Shown one piece after another: positions 24,483 to 32,202 of a stretch of 33,334 nt of DNA. A program made the position numbers and the translations under genes. Position 1 is the stretch's first letter. Each line of letters opens with the position of its first letter. Origin of the DNA: Lachnospiraceae bacterium (GTDB lineage Bacteria > Bacillota > Clostridia > Lachnospirales > Lachnospiraceae); NCBI GenBank assembly GCA_017543445.1, contig JAFYGB010000007.1, positions 1 through 33,334 of the forward strand. Direction: 5' to 3'. The notes beneath the pieces are model-generated. The model made no database searches, was not told the DNA's origin, and worked only from the letters and a program-made list of their open reading frames with translations.

Positions 24483-25082
24483 TTATCCTCGATCGTCTTC
24501 GCACGTTTCATCGGCTTCTTCCTCGGATCGCTTTCCGATCTTCCGTGCCAATACCGGCCATAACCGGTCAGCAGCCAGATGTCCAAGAATACCCATAACG
24601 ATGCCGAACGCCATGCCTCCGAGCACATCCGTCGGATAATGCACGCCCAGATACAACCGCGTCCACGCGATCAGCGTCGCCAGCGCCAGAAGTCCGATGC
24701 CGAACTTTCGGTCCAGGTAGAAAAACAAAGCGACTGCCGAACCGAAACTGATGGCGGTATGCCCTGACGGAAACGAATAATCCACCTGTTCTCCGATCAG
24801 GCGCGTCAACCCTTCGACCACCTCGTACGGACGTGTGCGCGCGACCAGATTCTTCGTGATCAGGTTGCACGTGATCGCCACAAAAACCATCCCCAGCGTC
24901 GATGCAAAAGCCGCCCGGCGCATCTTCGGGATAAACGACAAAACCAAAGTCAAAGCCAGCCAGAAACACCCGGCGATACCCAGGACCGTGACGGCTTTCA
25001 TAAACGGGGTCAATGCTTCAAACCGCAGGTGCTCCTGCACCCACAGGAGGAAATCCCCGTCCCATTGCAATAATGAGTCCAT
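24483..25082 (-). CDS. PAP2-family membrane phosphatase
   Basis: A 199-residue membrane protein with about five hydrophobic spans and the three PAP2 motifs: KNLVARTRP (77-85), FPSGH (104-108) and RLYLGVHYPTD (142-152) with the catalytic His148. Enzymes of this type remove phosphate from lipid pyrophosphates such as undecaprenyl diphosphate (BcrC-like) or phosphatidic acid, on the outer face of the membrane. It is the first gene after the promoter at 25107-25135, with AGGAGG before the ATG, and leads the string down to the terminator at 19257. Whether it recycles undecaprenyl phosphate cannot be decided from sequence. Confidence 0.9.
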   Translation of the reverse strand: MDSLLQWDGDFLLWVQEHLRFEALTPFMKAVTVLGIAGCFWLALTLVLSFIPKMRRAAFASTLGMVFVAITCNLITKNLVARTRPYEVVEGLTRLIGEQVDYSFPSGHTAISFGSAVALFFYLDRKFGIGLLALATLIAWTRLYLGVHYPTDVLGGMAFGIVMGILGHLAADRLWPVLARKIGKRSEEEADETCEDDRG

Positions 25083-25106
25083 ATTGCCTCCTATTCCACT
25101 CCTATC

Positions 25107-25135
25107 ATTTTACCACATATTGGGTATGAACGCAA
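25107..25135 (-). promoter_or_regulatory. Promoter of the PAP2-to-Rep-like gene string
   Basis: On the minus strand TTGCGT (25130-25135) and TAAAAT (25107-25112) with a 17-base spacer. The -35 element overlaps the T-run of the upstream terminator. The next clear terminator in this direction is about 5.9 kb away at 19257-19281. Confidence 0.65.
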
Positions 25136-25140
25136 GAAAA

Positions 25141-25177
25141 CGGCCGATGCCCCTGAATTACTCAGGTCGCACCGGCC
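25141..25177 (-). terminator. Terminator of the arabinofuranosidase / DUF6171-like unit
   Basis: Arms CGGCCGATGCCCCTGA and TCAGGTCGCACCGGCC form a nearly continuous stem with small internal mismatches. On the minus strand it is followed by GTTTTCTTG. The remaining bases up to the start of the DUF6171-like gene's stop at 25309 show nothing I can name. Confidence 0.8.
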
Positions 25178-25308
25178 ATTTACGGTTTTCGTCTGCTGAG
25201 TTTGGATCGTTTTCCCGTAAGACGATCTTCTCAAAAAAACCTAAACACACATTCTACATTGTTCGCGAAACATAAGCGATCGCGGCGATTTAAAAAGGGG
25301 GCATTCTG

Positions 25309-25575
25309 TCACTTCGTATCGTCAGTATCCCAACGACCGATTGGACAATACAAGGGGGATTTTGCCGCTCTCACTTGCACATAACATCCGCATTCCATGC
25401 ACATGCCGTCACTAAGCATGTTACACTCTTCGCATACCGCAAGACGTCGATTATAAACATAAGGAGGAGTTCGAACGTCATCAGGTATTTGATTCAAGAA
25501 AGCTTGTACCTTTTCCCTATAATCACTTCCATCATAATCTCTCAGCAGACATTTACCGCACTTTGCATTACTCAT
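25309..25575 (-). CDS. Small cysteine-rich protein, DUF6171-like
   Basis: An 88-residue protein with eight cysteines in pairs: Cys6/Cys9 (KCGKCLLRD), Cys48/Cys51 (CEECNML), Cys59/Cys62/Cys64 (CMECGC) and Cys77, suggesting one or two zinc sites. The pattern ([35 protein letters not shown]) matches a small uncharacterised family I know as DUF6171, common in Clostridia. Its start overlaps the end of the arabinofuranosidase gene by 8 bases, so it is translated from the same mRNA. Function unknown. Confidence 0.78.
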   Translation of the reverse strand: MSNAKCGKCLLRDYDGSDYREKVQAFLNQIPDDVRTPPYVYNRRLAVCEECNMLSDGMCMECGCYVQVRAAKSPLYCPIGRWDTDDTK

Positions 25576-27034
25576 GACAGATTACCGTCACGACACTGCA
25601 AGGAGGAAGTGAAACAATTATTTTATCTCCATCTTTTGTAGCCTTGTAGGGGACGATAGAGACTTTTTCCGGATCTGTAAAATCGTTGTGCGCGTGCACC
25701 TCGTTCGTGAGGATCTGCGCATCGATCGTCTTTGCGTTGTAGCCGCAAAGGTCACAGGAGACCTCGTAGGTCTCGTCGAGCATACAGTTGGCAAACGTGA
25801 TGACCAGATCGCGGTCTTCGTTCATGGAAGCCGAGTAAGAGATCGCCGGAACGCCTTCGCGAACTTCGTTCTCTACAAAGCTGTCCACCAAATCATTGCC
25901 CTGGTGCTCCTTAAACATATCGAATACGTGGTAGGTCGGTGTTTTCACCATCTTCTCGCCCTCGGTGAGGATGAGGGACTGGAGAACATTGACCGCCTGG
26001 GCAATGTTTGCCATACAAACGATATCCGAATGCTGGTTGAAGATATTCAGGTTGATCGCAGCCACGATCGCGTCACGCATCGTGTTCTGCTGGAACAGGA
26101 AGCCGGGGTTCGTTCCGGGCTCGACATCGTACCAGCATCCCCACTCATCCACGATCAGCTTCATCTGCTTCGTGTGGATGGAAAGCAACGCACCGTGCTT
26201 TTTGATCATATCTTCGATGCAAAGCGTGTGCTCGATGGTCTGATAGTACTCTTTGTCGTCGAACTCGGTCGAGCTGCCCTTATGCTGCCAGTCGCCAGTC
26301 GGCAATGTGTAGTAGTGCATCGAGATCGCATTCGCATGCATGTCGTTGATGTTGTGCAGCAGACCTTCGGTCCAGTTGTACTGGGAGTCGCTCGGTCCGC
26401 AAGCTACCTTAAACAGACGGTTGCCGCTGAAGTTTTTGGCAAATGTCTGGAAGCGGCGATATACGTCCGCATAATACTCCGGCCGCATGTTGCCGCCGCA
26501 GCCCCAGTTCTCGTTTCCGATCCCCAGGTATTTCAACTTCCACGGCTTCTCGCGTCCGTTATCCCGGCGCAGCTGCGCCATCGGGGACACACCGTCGAAG
26601 GTGATGTATTCGATCCAGTTCGCCATCTCCTCGACCGTGCCGCTGCCGACATTGACCGAGAGGTAAGGCTCACAACCTACTGCTTCACAGAAATTGAAGA
26701 ACTCGTTGGTACCGAAGGAGTTATCCTCGGTAACGCCGCCCCAGTTGGTATTTACCATCTTCTTGCGGCTTTCCTTCGGGCCGATGCCGTCCATCCAGTG
26801 ATACTCATCCGCGAAACAGCCGCCGGGCCAGCGGATGACGGGCATCTTTATCTGACGGAACGCCTCAATGATGTCCTTACGAACACCGCCGATATTCGGG
26901 ATCGGTGAGTCCTCTCCCACGAAGATGCCTTTGTAGATGCAACGTCCGAGGTGCTCGGAAAAATGTCCGTAGATCTCGGGGTTGATATGGGACTTGCGGT
27001 TGTATGTATTGATCACCGCATTTATCTTCTTCAT
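25568..27034 (-). CDS. abfA: GH51 alpha-L-arabinofuranosidase
   Basis: A 488-residue intracellular glycoside hydrolase of family 51 that releases L-arabinose from arabino- and arabinoxylo-oligosaccharides. The acid/base is E175 in GIGNENWG and the nucleophile E297 in [30 protein letters not shown] and [19 protein letters not shown] are further family blocks. No signal peptide, length typical (about 490-500). The ATG has GGAGG at 9 bases and a promoter of its own upstream. The arabinose released could feed AraD (1.8-2.5 kb). The sensor-LytTR regulator encoded directly upstream on the same strand may control it. Confidence 0.96.
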   Translation of the reverse strand: MKKINAVINTYNRKSHINPEIYGHFSEHLGRCIYKGIFVGEDSPIPNIGGVRKDIIEAFRQIKMPVIRWPGGCFADEYHWMDGIGPKESRKKMVNTNWGGVTEDNSFGTNEFFNFCEAVGCEPYLSVNVGSGTVEEMANWIEYITFDGVSPMAQLRRDNGREKPWKLKYLGIGNENWGCGGNMRPEYYADVYRRFQTFAKNFSGNRLFKVACGPSDSQYNWTEGLLHNINDMHANAISMHYYTLPTGDWQHKGSSTEFDDKEYYQTIEHTLCIEDMIKKHGALLSIHTKQMKLIVDEWGCWYDVEPGTNPGFLFQQNTMRDAIVAAINLNIFNQHSDIVCMANIAQAVNVLQSLILTEGEKMVKTPTYHVFDMFKEHQGNDLVDSFVENEVREGVPAISYSASMNEDRDLVITFANCMLDETYEVSCDLCGYNAKTIDAQILTNEVHAHNDFTDPEKVSIVPYKATKDGDKIIVSLPPCSVVTVICHE

Positions 27035-27072
27035 ACGTGTAAACCTCCGAAGCAGTTTATAAATTCTTTAGA

Positions 27073-27101
27073 ATTATACCGCTATTCAATTCCCAAAACA
27101 A
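27073..27101 (-). promoter_or_regulatory. Promoter of the GH51 gene
   Basis: On the minus strand TTGTTT (27096-27101) and TATAAT (27073-27078) with a 17-base spacer, about 40 bases before the start codon. Confidence 0.7.
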
Positions 27102-27154
27102 TGATATATCTTCTCTTTTAACTGACGGATTCTCTTTTTTTGTGTTTCGTCACA

Positions 27155-28942
27155 TCACGTAATGCTCAAGTGATCCTTGAAGTCCTTCACATATTTACGC
27201 GAGACGCGAACTGTGCTTTTATCCGTAAGATAGACCAAAAGCGTACGATCGACATCTGGTTTGATTCTCGCCACTTTATCTACAGAAAGCAGGACGGATT
27301 TGGAAATCCGGACGAATCCGCGTCCGGAAAGCTGCAGTTCCAGCTCATATAATTTCTGCCGGCTCTCGTAGTTTCCACCCTTCGTGTGGGCATAGACTTT
27401 CTTATCGACTGCCTCAAAATAGAAGACATTGACCACATTGACCTTACACATGATGTCATCTTTCAAAACGAAGATGGTCGACGACTGCGTCGTCGTGTCT
27501 GCCTGCGGTTTCTCCGCCTCCGACGCGCGGTTCGTGCGAGCCGCGGAATGTGCGGGAGCCCCTCCGCCCGGCATCGTATCTTCCGACGGCAGCGAACTTT
27601 CGACCCATCTGCCGGATACGGACACGAGTTCCCGTTCTCTGAGGTTATACAGGCCGACCGCGATGTGGCGGCAAATGCGGCGCAGCAGGTCGGTGTAGAT
27701 CGTCGCCTCCGGGTAGCCGACCACCAGATAGCCGAGCTTCTGTCCGGCAAAATTCAGCGGCACCATATGGAAGTTCAACACCTGTTCATCGATGGTCGTG
27801 TCGACTGGGAAATAAACCCCCTTCGGCATGATCTCCGGATTACCGGCGGAAATCGCTTCCGTCGCAAATATGCAGGCGATCCGGTTATCCGGCGTATAAC
27901 GGCACAGCGCCACGTAATTCTGCTCAGGGATCAGGTAGATCAAATTCTCGAATCGATGCACAAACTCATCCTGATCCGCCGCCGTATACAGGCGCTCCAC
28001 GATCTCACTGTTTGCAAAATACATCTCCTGCCGGTCGACGGTCTTTCGGTGATGCAGCATCTCCTTAACATCGCTGCGCGGCGGACGCGTGCAGCCGCAG
28101 CTGCGCCCTGGGCACAGTTCAAATTCCAATTCTTTATAAACTTCGGCGGTCTCGCCGGTCATCATCTCAAATAACGCGGTAAATGCCCGCGCGCCCCAGT
28201 AAGCAGAGTCAGCCTTGATCGTCAGGATGGACACGGCCGGGTTATCCGCCTGCGAATGCCCGTCAAATCCGGAAACCAGAACGTCCTCCGGTACCCGGAC
28301 GCCGTATTCGGACAGTTCCGAGATCAATGCATAAGCTACGATGTCATCGATACATACGACCGCATCAGGCATCTTCACCTTACCGAACGCCAGGTTCTTC
28401 GCCAGACGCTGGGCACAATCGATCCAATATCCGCCATACAGAAGGGTATCATTTCCCGCCTCGATGCCATGCTTCGCCAGGGAATTCAGAAATCCGGCGA
28501 TACGCTTGCTGTTGTGCTCCTTCAAACCTCCGAGGAAATACAGGTTCTTACATCCGTGCTCCTCGATCAGATGGTCTGTGATCATCTCGAATTCCGGCTC
28601 ATTATTCATGGACAGCTTATCCGGAAAATAATCCGACTGTCCCAAAACCATCGTCGGCACCTTACAATATTTCTTAAGAATGCCGTCGATCTTCCTGCCG
28701 ACCCCTTTATGCGCGGAAAAAGAGCGCTCGATGAACATCACTCCGTCGTAATGCTCAAACGGAATGTTCTCAAAGATGCACTCTTCATCATTCGTATTCA
28801 ATCGCTCAAAGTTGAGCATGGAGTAGACCGTAGTCTCATACCCCAGAACCTCTGCCTGGCGCTCTATGCCATAACAAAAGCCATCATTATACTCTCCGAC
28901 AAAACCGGAAAGCAAAATACATACCTTACCTCTGTCCTTCAC
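27155..28942 (-). CDS. Sugar-sensor / GAF-like / LytTR transcriptional regulator
   Basis: A 595-residue cytoplasmic protein with an unusual order of parts. Residues about 6-285 are a LacI-type periplasmic-binding-like sensor (KVCILLSGFVGEYNDGFCYG, DAVVCIDDIVAYALISEL, VPEDVLVSGFDGHSQADNP, ending SCGC) without the helix-turn-helix that normally precedes it. About 310-435 resembles a GAF-like domain, 445-485 is a disordered Ala/Ser/Thr linker, and about 495-592 is a LytTR DNA-binding domain (KVYAHTKGG, FVRISKSVLLSVDKVARIKP, VRVSRKYVKDF). It probably binds a sugar and DNA through different ends. Start is GTG at 28942 with GGAGG at 9 bases. It lies just upstream of the GH51 gene, its most likely target. 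Confidence 0.85.
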   Translation of the reverse strand: MKDRGKVCILLSGFVGEYNDGFCYGIERQAEVLGYETTVYSMLNFERLNTNDEECIFENIPFEHYDGVMFIERSFSAHKGVGRKIDGILKKYCKVPTMVLGQSDYFPDKLSMNNEPEFEMITDHLIEEHGCKNLYFLGGLKEHNSKRIAGFLNSLAKHGIEAGNDTLLYGGYWIDCAQRLAKNLAFGKVKMPDAVVCIDDIVAYALISELSEYGVRVPEDVLVSGFDGHSQADNPAVSILTIKADSAYWGARAFTALFEMMTGETAEVYKELEFELCPGRSCGCTRPPRSDVKEMLHHRKTVDRQEMYFANSEIVERLYTAADQDEFVHRFENLIYLIPEQNYVALCRYTPDNRIACIFATEAISAGNPEIMPKGVYFPVDTTIDEQVLNFHMVPLNFAGQKLGYLVVGYPEATIYTDLLRRICRHIAVGLYNLRERELVSVSGRWVESSLPSEDTMPGGGAPAHSAARTNRASEAEKPQADTTTQSSTIFVLKDDIMCKVNVVNVFYFEAVDKKVYAHTKGGNYESRQKLYELELQLSGRGFVRISKSVLLSVDKVARIKPDVDRTLLVYLTDKSTVRVSRKYVKDFKDHLSIT

Positions 28943-28991
28943 TTTCTGCTGCCTCCGACCGATATTAATCTTCGTTGCATACCATGCCGCT

Positions 28992-29021
28992 ATAATACCA
29001 TGGCAACTTACGCAAAGTCAA
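28992..29021 (-). promoter_or_regulatory. Promoter of the sensor-LytTR gene
   Basis: On the minus strand TTGACT (29016-29021) and TATTAT (28992-28997) with an 18-base spacer, about 50 bases before the GTG start. Confidence 0.6.
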
Positions 29022-29201
29022 GCAATTTCAAAGCAAAATCATGTAAACGCACAGAATAACTTGCCAAATGCGCATACTAAGTTTCCAAGTTTCCACAGCG
29101 TCTTCCCACGCTTTAAAACGTGGCATTTCATTTCGCATTTTCGGCATCTTATCCTGCCATACGACCTTTCGAAAAAATTTTCGCCCTGTTATCGTGATTG
29201 A
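29022..29201. other. Intergenic stretch between the sensor-LytTR promoter and the RNA promoter
   Basis: No gene is seen. It contains a small inverted repeat CCACG/CGTGG with an 8-base AT-rich centre (29106-29123), a direct repeat GTTTCCAAGTTTCC (29091 area) and several GCATTT(C) words. These could be regulator sites for either divergent promoter. Confidence 0.4.
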
Positions 29202-29230
29202 TTGAAATCCCCCCCAAATCTATATATAAT
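29202..29230 (+). promoter_or_regulatory. Near-consensus promoter of the large structured RNA
   Basis: TTGAAA (29202-29207), a 17-base spacer and TATAAT (29225-29230). It is one of the best promoters in the window. The spacer contains a run of seven C. The predicted start of transcription is near 29237, and no ribosome binding site with a credible reading frame follows. Confidence 0.8.
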
Positions 29231-29236
29231 GTACTC

Positions 29237-29775
29237 GGTTGAGAAAGAACTCCTACATCTTTCGTCAATCAAACTTTGTATCTGTTTAAAGCCTGTTCTT
29301 CGGTGTCTAGGGGGACGCTCGGAAAGCAGTGTTTGATACAAACTGAGGAAGGTTGCTTGTCAGCTTTCTATTTGATGCAGTCTGGGGGAGATTGCATTTC
29401 TTCCGATTTAGAAAGCTGACGACACACTTCTAATTACTTAGCATTCATCCTTTTCTCAATATAATGCAGCCATTGTGCACACCAGTGGTTGTTTTCCCGT
29501 TAGAACACACTCCGCCAAACATGGTGGGGTGTGTTCTAATGTGTGGGAAACTACAAGCGGTGCACAAGAATAGGCCCACTTCACTTGAGAGCTCGCTCTC
29601 ATAAGTGAGGGGGCCTATTCTTGTATAGCGCGACAGCGCGACATGAGCCGGCCAAAGGCCGGCGAATGGGCACCGCTCGTAGTCTGGGTGGGAGCTTGCT
29701 CTTCAATACAAAAATAACTAATCCTGTACCCTATCCGGCCTTCAGCCAGCCCTCTAGGGTACAGGATTTTCTTGT
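29237..29775 (+). ncRNA. Candidate large structured non-coding RNA (about 540 nt)
   Basis: Between a strong promoter and a terminator, nearly all of this stretch can fold. Stems seen: 29239-29248 with 29258-29268; TTTGTATC/GATACAAA (29275-29282, 29335-29342); GTCAGCTTTCTA/TAGAAAGCTGAC, 12 bp (29359-29370, 29409-29420), enclosing a 9-bp stem (29375-29383, 29389-29397) with a GGGGG loop; TTGTGCAC/GTGCACAA (29473-29480, 29560-29567), enclosing a 17-pair stem (29500-29516, 29523-29539); AAGAATAGGCCC/GGGCCTATTCTT, 12 bp (29566-29577, 29611-29622); GCCGGCC/GGCCGGC (29647-29653, 29657-29663); and a long-range 14-base pairing (29550-29563 with 29670-29683, one G-T mismatch) closing the last two. Signatures of RNase P, tmRNA, SRP and 6S RNA are absent. 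Size and style resemble ornate large RNAs such as ROOL or OLE, but I cannot assign a class. Confidence 0.75.
29721..29775 (+). terminator. Terminator of the large RNA
   Basis: ATCCTGTACCC (29721-29731) pairs over 11 bases with GGGTACAGGAT (29757-29767), followed by TTTCTTGTTTTT. The plus-strand T-run agrees with the plus-strand promoter at 29202. Confidence 0.85.
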
Positions 29776-29912
29776 TTTTCCATCTTCGTTTCAATTATTT
29801 GTACCCCTTCGGCCTTCTCAGCCTCCTTTAGGGTACACTCTATCTTCGATCAAGCTTCATCAAGTTCATTTTTCGTACCCTAAACGGTACTTGCACCTCT
29901 CCACGGGGTACG
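29726..29912. repeat. Three GTACCC-armed hairpins at a 74-75 nt period
   Basis: GTACCC begins at 29726, 29801 and 29875, each followed by a complementary GGGTAC (29757-29762, 29831-29836, 29906-29911). Units 1 and 2 also share CGGCCTTC and a C/T-rich loop, so they look like copies of one element. Unit 1 is the RNA terminator; units 2 and 3 lack a T-run after the hairpin. The rest of the gap up to the Nudix gene shows nothing else. Confidence 0.7.
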
Positions 29913-29955
29913 AATCGTACAAATTGTGGAATCGCCGAAAGAACAGCTAGCCTTA

Positions 29956-30453
29956 TCACACTTTCGCGATCTTCTCGGCAAACAATTCATATCTCTTCCC
30001 GACGGAGTGCGCAAACTCTCCGTTTGCGATCATCCGGCGTATCTCGGCGTCTGTCGCCCACTTCACGTCCACGGCTTCTTCTTCCTGAAGCACGATGTCT
30101 TCCAGTGCCACATCCCTGTGCAGGATGTAGATATCCAGGAAATAATTCTTCTTCTGATAGGTCGCCAAAAACGTAAGTTCGCTTTCTTCTGCTTTAATGG
30201 CGGTCTCTTCGAGTAATTCACGTACCGCCGACTGTTTTGTCGTTTCTCCGGCCGCGGTCCCGCCGCCGACGAATTCCCACTGGTTTCCGGCCTTCAGGGC
30301 GGGATGTCGCTTCGTCGTCAGGAACGCTCCAGCCGAATTCATGACCCAGACTTCACAGCAAACATAGTACTCTCCCTCTTCAAATGCAGTTCCGCGCGCA
30401 TGCGTCCGCCCCAGCGGCTTGCGTTCTGCGTCATACAGATCCCAATATTCCAT
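29956..30453 (-). CDS. Nudix hydrolase
   Basis: A 165-residue Nudix protein, which cleaves a nucleoside diphosphate linked to another group. The Nudix box is at about residues 64-86 (GGTAAGE, then REL and LEE), with alanine in the last glycine position. The N-terminal MEYWDLYDAERKPLGRTHARG resembles Nudix proteins annotated as isopentenyl-diphosphate-isomerase-like, but the substrate is not predictable. The start at 30453 lies one base after the stop of the histidine phosphatase gene, with GGAGG inside that gene; the open frame extends to 30606 without family support. It is the last gene of the right-hand five-gene run. Confidence 0.9.
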   Translation of the reverse strand: MEYWDLYDAERKPLGRTHARGTAFEEGEYYVCCEVWVMNSAGAFLTTKRHPALKAGNQWEFVGGGTAAGETTKQSAVRELLEETAIKAEESELTFLATYQKKNYFLDIYILHRDVALEDIVLQEEEAVDVKWATDAEIRRMIANGEFAHSVGKRYELFAEKIAKV

Positions 30454-30454
30454 C

Positions 30455-31144
30455 CTACATATCCTCCAATCGGTGATATTTTCCCTCGTGGATATGACGC
30501 CCGTCATTTCCCAGTTCGATGCACGGCAAGGTCGCGCTGCCCGCCTTTCGGTCGAAACGCAGCGTGGTGATGCCGGTAAACTCCATGTGAAACAAAGCGC
30601 AAACATACGGGAATGGCAGGTTCAGGATATGCCCGATCGCCGCGGCCGACGATCCGCCATGGCTGAACAGCGCGATGGTCCTGTGCTGCTCCTCCTCTCG
30701 CTTATGCAGGTAATAGAATCCTCTCCGCTCATAGCCGAAGTCGGCCAGCCAGGCGTCGATGCCCTTCTCGACTTCATCCACGCACTCCGTCACGAAGTTC
30801 GTCTTGAAGTACGGGCTCTCCCGCCAGTCGGTCCGGTTTAGGTCAATGCCTTCCTGGGCCATTTTATCTGCGATATCCCAGGGATGGCCGCCATGGTACA
30901 AGTTCTTCTCTTCATTGCCCCAGCGGACTTCCCGCATGAAATCCAAGGTCTGGATGGGTAAGTCCAGCACCTGCGCCGCAGCCTGCGCGGTCTCCTGCGC
31001 CCGGCCCAGCGGCGAAGCATAGATCTCCTCGATTCCCTCTTCCCGCAGGCGCTGCGCCATCCGCTGTGCCTGTATCTTCCCGATCTCGGTCAGACAGTCG
31101 TTCTTGTAGTCCGGATCTCCGTGCCGGATAAATAAGATCCTCAT
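30455..31144 (-). CDS. Histidine phosphatase family protein
   Basis: A 229-residue protein of the phosphoglycerate-mutase-like histidine phosphatase superfamily. The phosphorylated histidine is in the N-terminal RHG motif (LFIRHGDPDY), the acidic partner region is YASPLGRAQETA, and the second histidine is in ALFSHGGSSAA. Such enzymes remove phosphate from small metabolites or proteins. Its ATG overlaps the stop of the upstream kinase-like gene (ATGA), and the Nudix start follows its stop by one base, so all are translated from one mRNA. Confidence 0.91.
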   Translation of the reverse strand: MRILFIRHGDPDYKNDCLTEIGKIQAQRMAQRLREEGIEEIYASPLGRAQETAQAAAQVLDLPIQTLDFMREVRWGNEEKNLYHGGHPWDIADKMAQEGIDLNRTDWRESPYFKTNFVTECVDEVEKGIDAWLADFGYERRGFYYLHKREEEQHRTIALFSHGGSSAAAIGHILNLPFPYVCALFHMEFTGITTLRFDRKAGSATLPCIELGNDGRHIHEGKYHRLEDM

Positions 31145-32187
31145 AGGTCGGTCCTTTCTTTCGCCAGACGCACCAGCGCCGCCGAGATCTCCTCGATGCG
31201 CGTGTAGACCTCACGGCACACGCCCGTGCGCCACGTGGCAAATTCCAGCAACGCATCACGGTTCTCCGTCTTCTGCACCAGGTACTCCTTATAGCCGTAG
31301 CTGCTCCGTGCCAGTTGCACGAGATACACGTACGGCATCGCTTCCAGGTCCCGCTCGGTCAATTCAAAATACTTCCGATACACGTTAACGTAGTCGCAAA
31401 AGTCCTCGACATCGAAGGGCGCGCCGTTTTGACAGGCGCCAAACGACTGCACGTACGAGCGCATGAGTTCCCAGACCGCCGGCAGCTTCGTCGCCGTCGT
31501 GAAATCGATCACCGCCCGCACCCGCTCGTCATCACAGATCAATTGACATGCCGTGTAATCGCCGTGACTCGGTGTGTAAGTGATGCCCTTATAGTACGAC
31601 CGCATATCTGCGATCTTCGCGGACAATTCCTTCTTAAACCGTAGATCCTCGCGGATCCGTTCGTAATTCGGATCGTCCTTGTATTCTTCCAAAACCGCCA
31701 GCAAGGCGTCGATCTTCTCCGAAGCATTCGCCGATGTGGCGATCTCCACCCACTTCTCGTCCATGCTCGTTTCCATCGGATAGTCCTTCAGGATCCGGTG
31801 CAGCATCCCGAGGTATATTGCGCAATCCTTCCGATAGCGCCGCGGCAGGTCGTTTAAGTAGCATTGTCCGTCCACAAATTCCTGTACGGCCAATGTGCGC
31901 CCGAGGACGCTGATGCACGACCTTCCGTCCGTCGTCAGGATAAAGTTCGCGACCGGGAAGTCCTGCGTACGCAAATACGCGACCAGTTCTGCCTCTTTCT
32001 TCACGCGGTCCATATCATACTCACTCTGATATTCCTTCACGAAGAAGACGCCCTCGTCGCAGCGCGCTTTATAACAGTTCGCCGATCCCAGCGACAGACG
32101 CTTTGGCTCGACCAGATGGAGGCCGTAAGCATTCGCCAAGATGTCGCGTAGTTCGGCCTCAGCCAAGACACTCTTCTCCAGTGCCAT
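31141..32187 (-). CDS. APH/CotS-like phosphotransferase
   Basis: A 348-residue protein with the aminoglycoside-phosphotransferase / CotS kinase-like fold. The catalytic loop is SHGDYTACQLICDD, with the metal-binding IDF in VIDFTTATK; the N-terminal part contains GSANCYKARCDEGVFFVKEY with the probable ATP-binding lysine. The size and layout are like spore coat CotS-type and homoserine-kinase-like proteins. The substrate is unknown. It overlaps the histidine phosphatase by 4 bases and follows the tyrosine phosphatase gene by 15 bases. Confidence 0.82.
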   Translation of the reverse strand: MALEKSVLAEAELRDILANAYGLHLVEPKRLSLGSANCYKARCDEGVFFVKEYQSEYDMDRVKKEAELVAYLRTQDFPVANFILTTDGRSCISVLGRTLAVQEFVDGQCYLNDLPRRYRKDCAIYLGMLHRILKDYPMETSMDEKWVEIATSANASEKIDALLAVLEEYKDDPNYERIREDLRFKKELSAKIADMRSYYKGITYTPSHGDYTACQLICDDERVRAVIDFTTATKLPAVWELMRSYVQSFGACQNGAPFDVEDFCDYVNVYRKYFELTERDLEAMPYVYLVQLARSSYGYKEYLVQKTENRDALLEFATWRTGVCREVYTRIEEISAALVRLAKERTDL

Positions 32188-32202
32188 CGCATTTCCCCCA
32201 CT

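Noticed and set aside
29237-29775. Large RNA as RNase P RNA, tmRNA, SRP RNA or 6S RNA
   Set aside because: None of the conserved signature segments of these RNAs could be found, and the length and stem order do not fit.
29621-29950. 109-codon open frame on the plus strand in the large RNA region
   Set aside because: It runs through the terminator hairpins, has no ribosome binding site and encodes a low-complexity sequence without domains.
29956-30606. Longer Nudix protein starting at 30606
   Set aside because: The first 51 codons overlap the histidine phosphatase gene in another frame and show no family similarity; the ATG at 30453 has a ribosome binding site.
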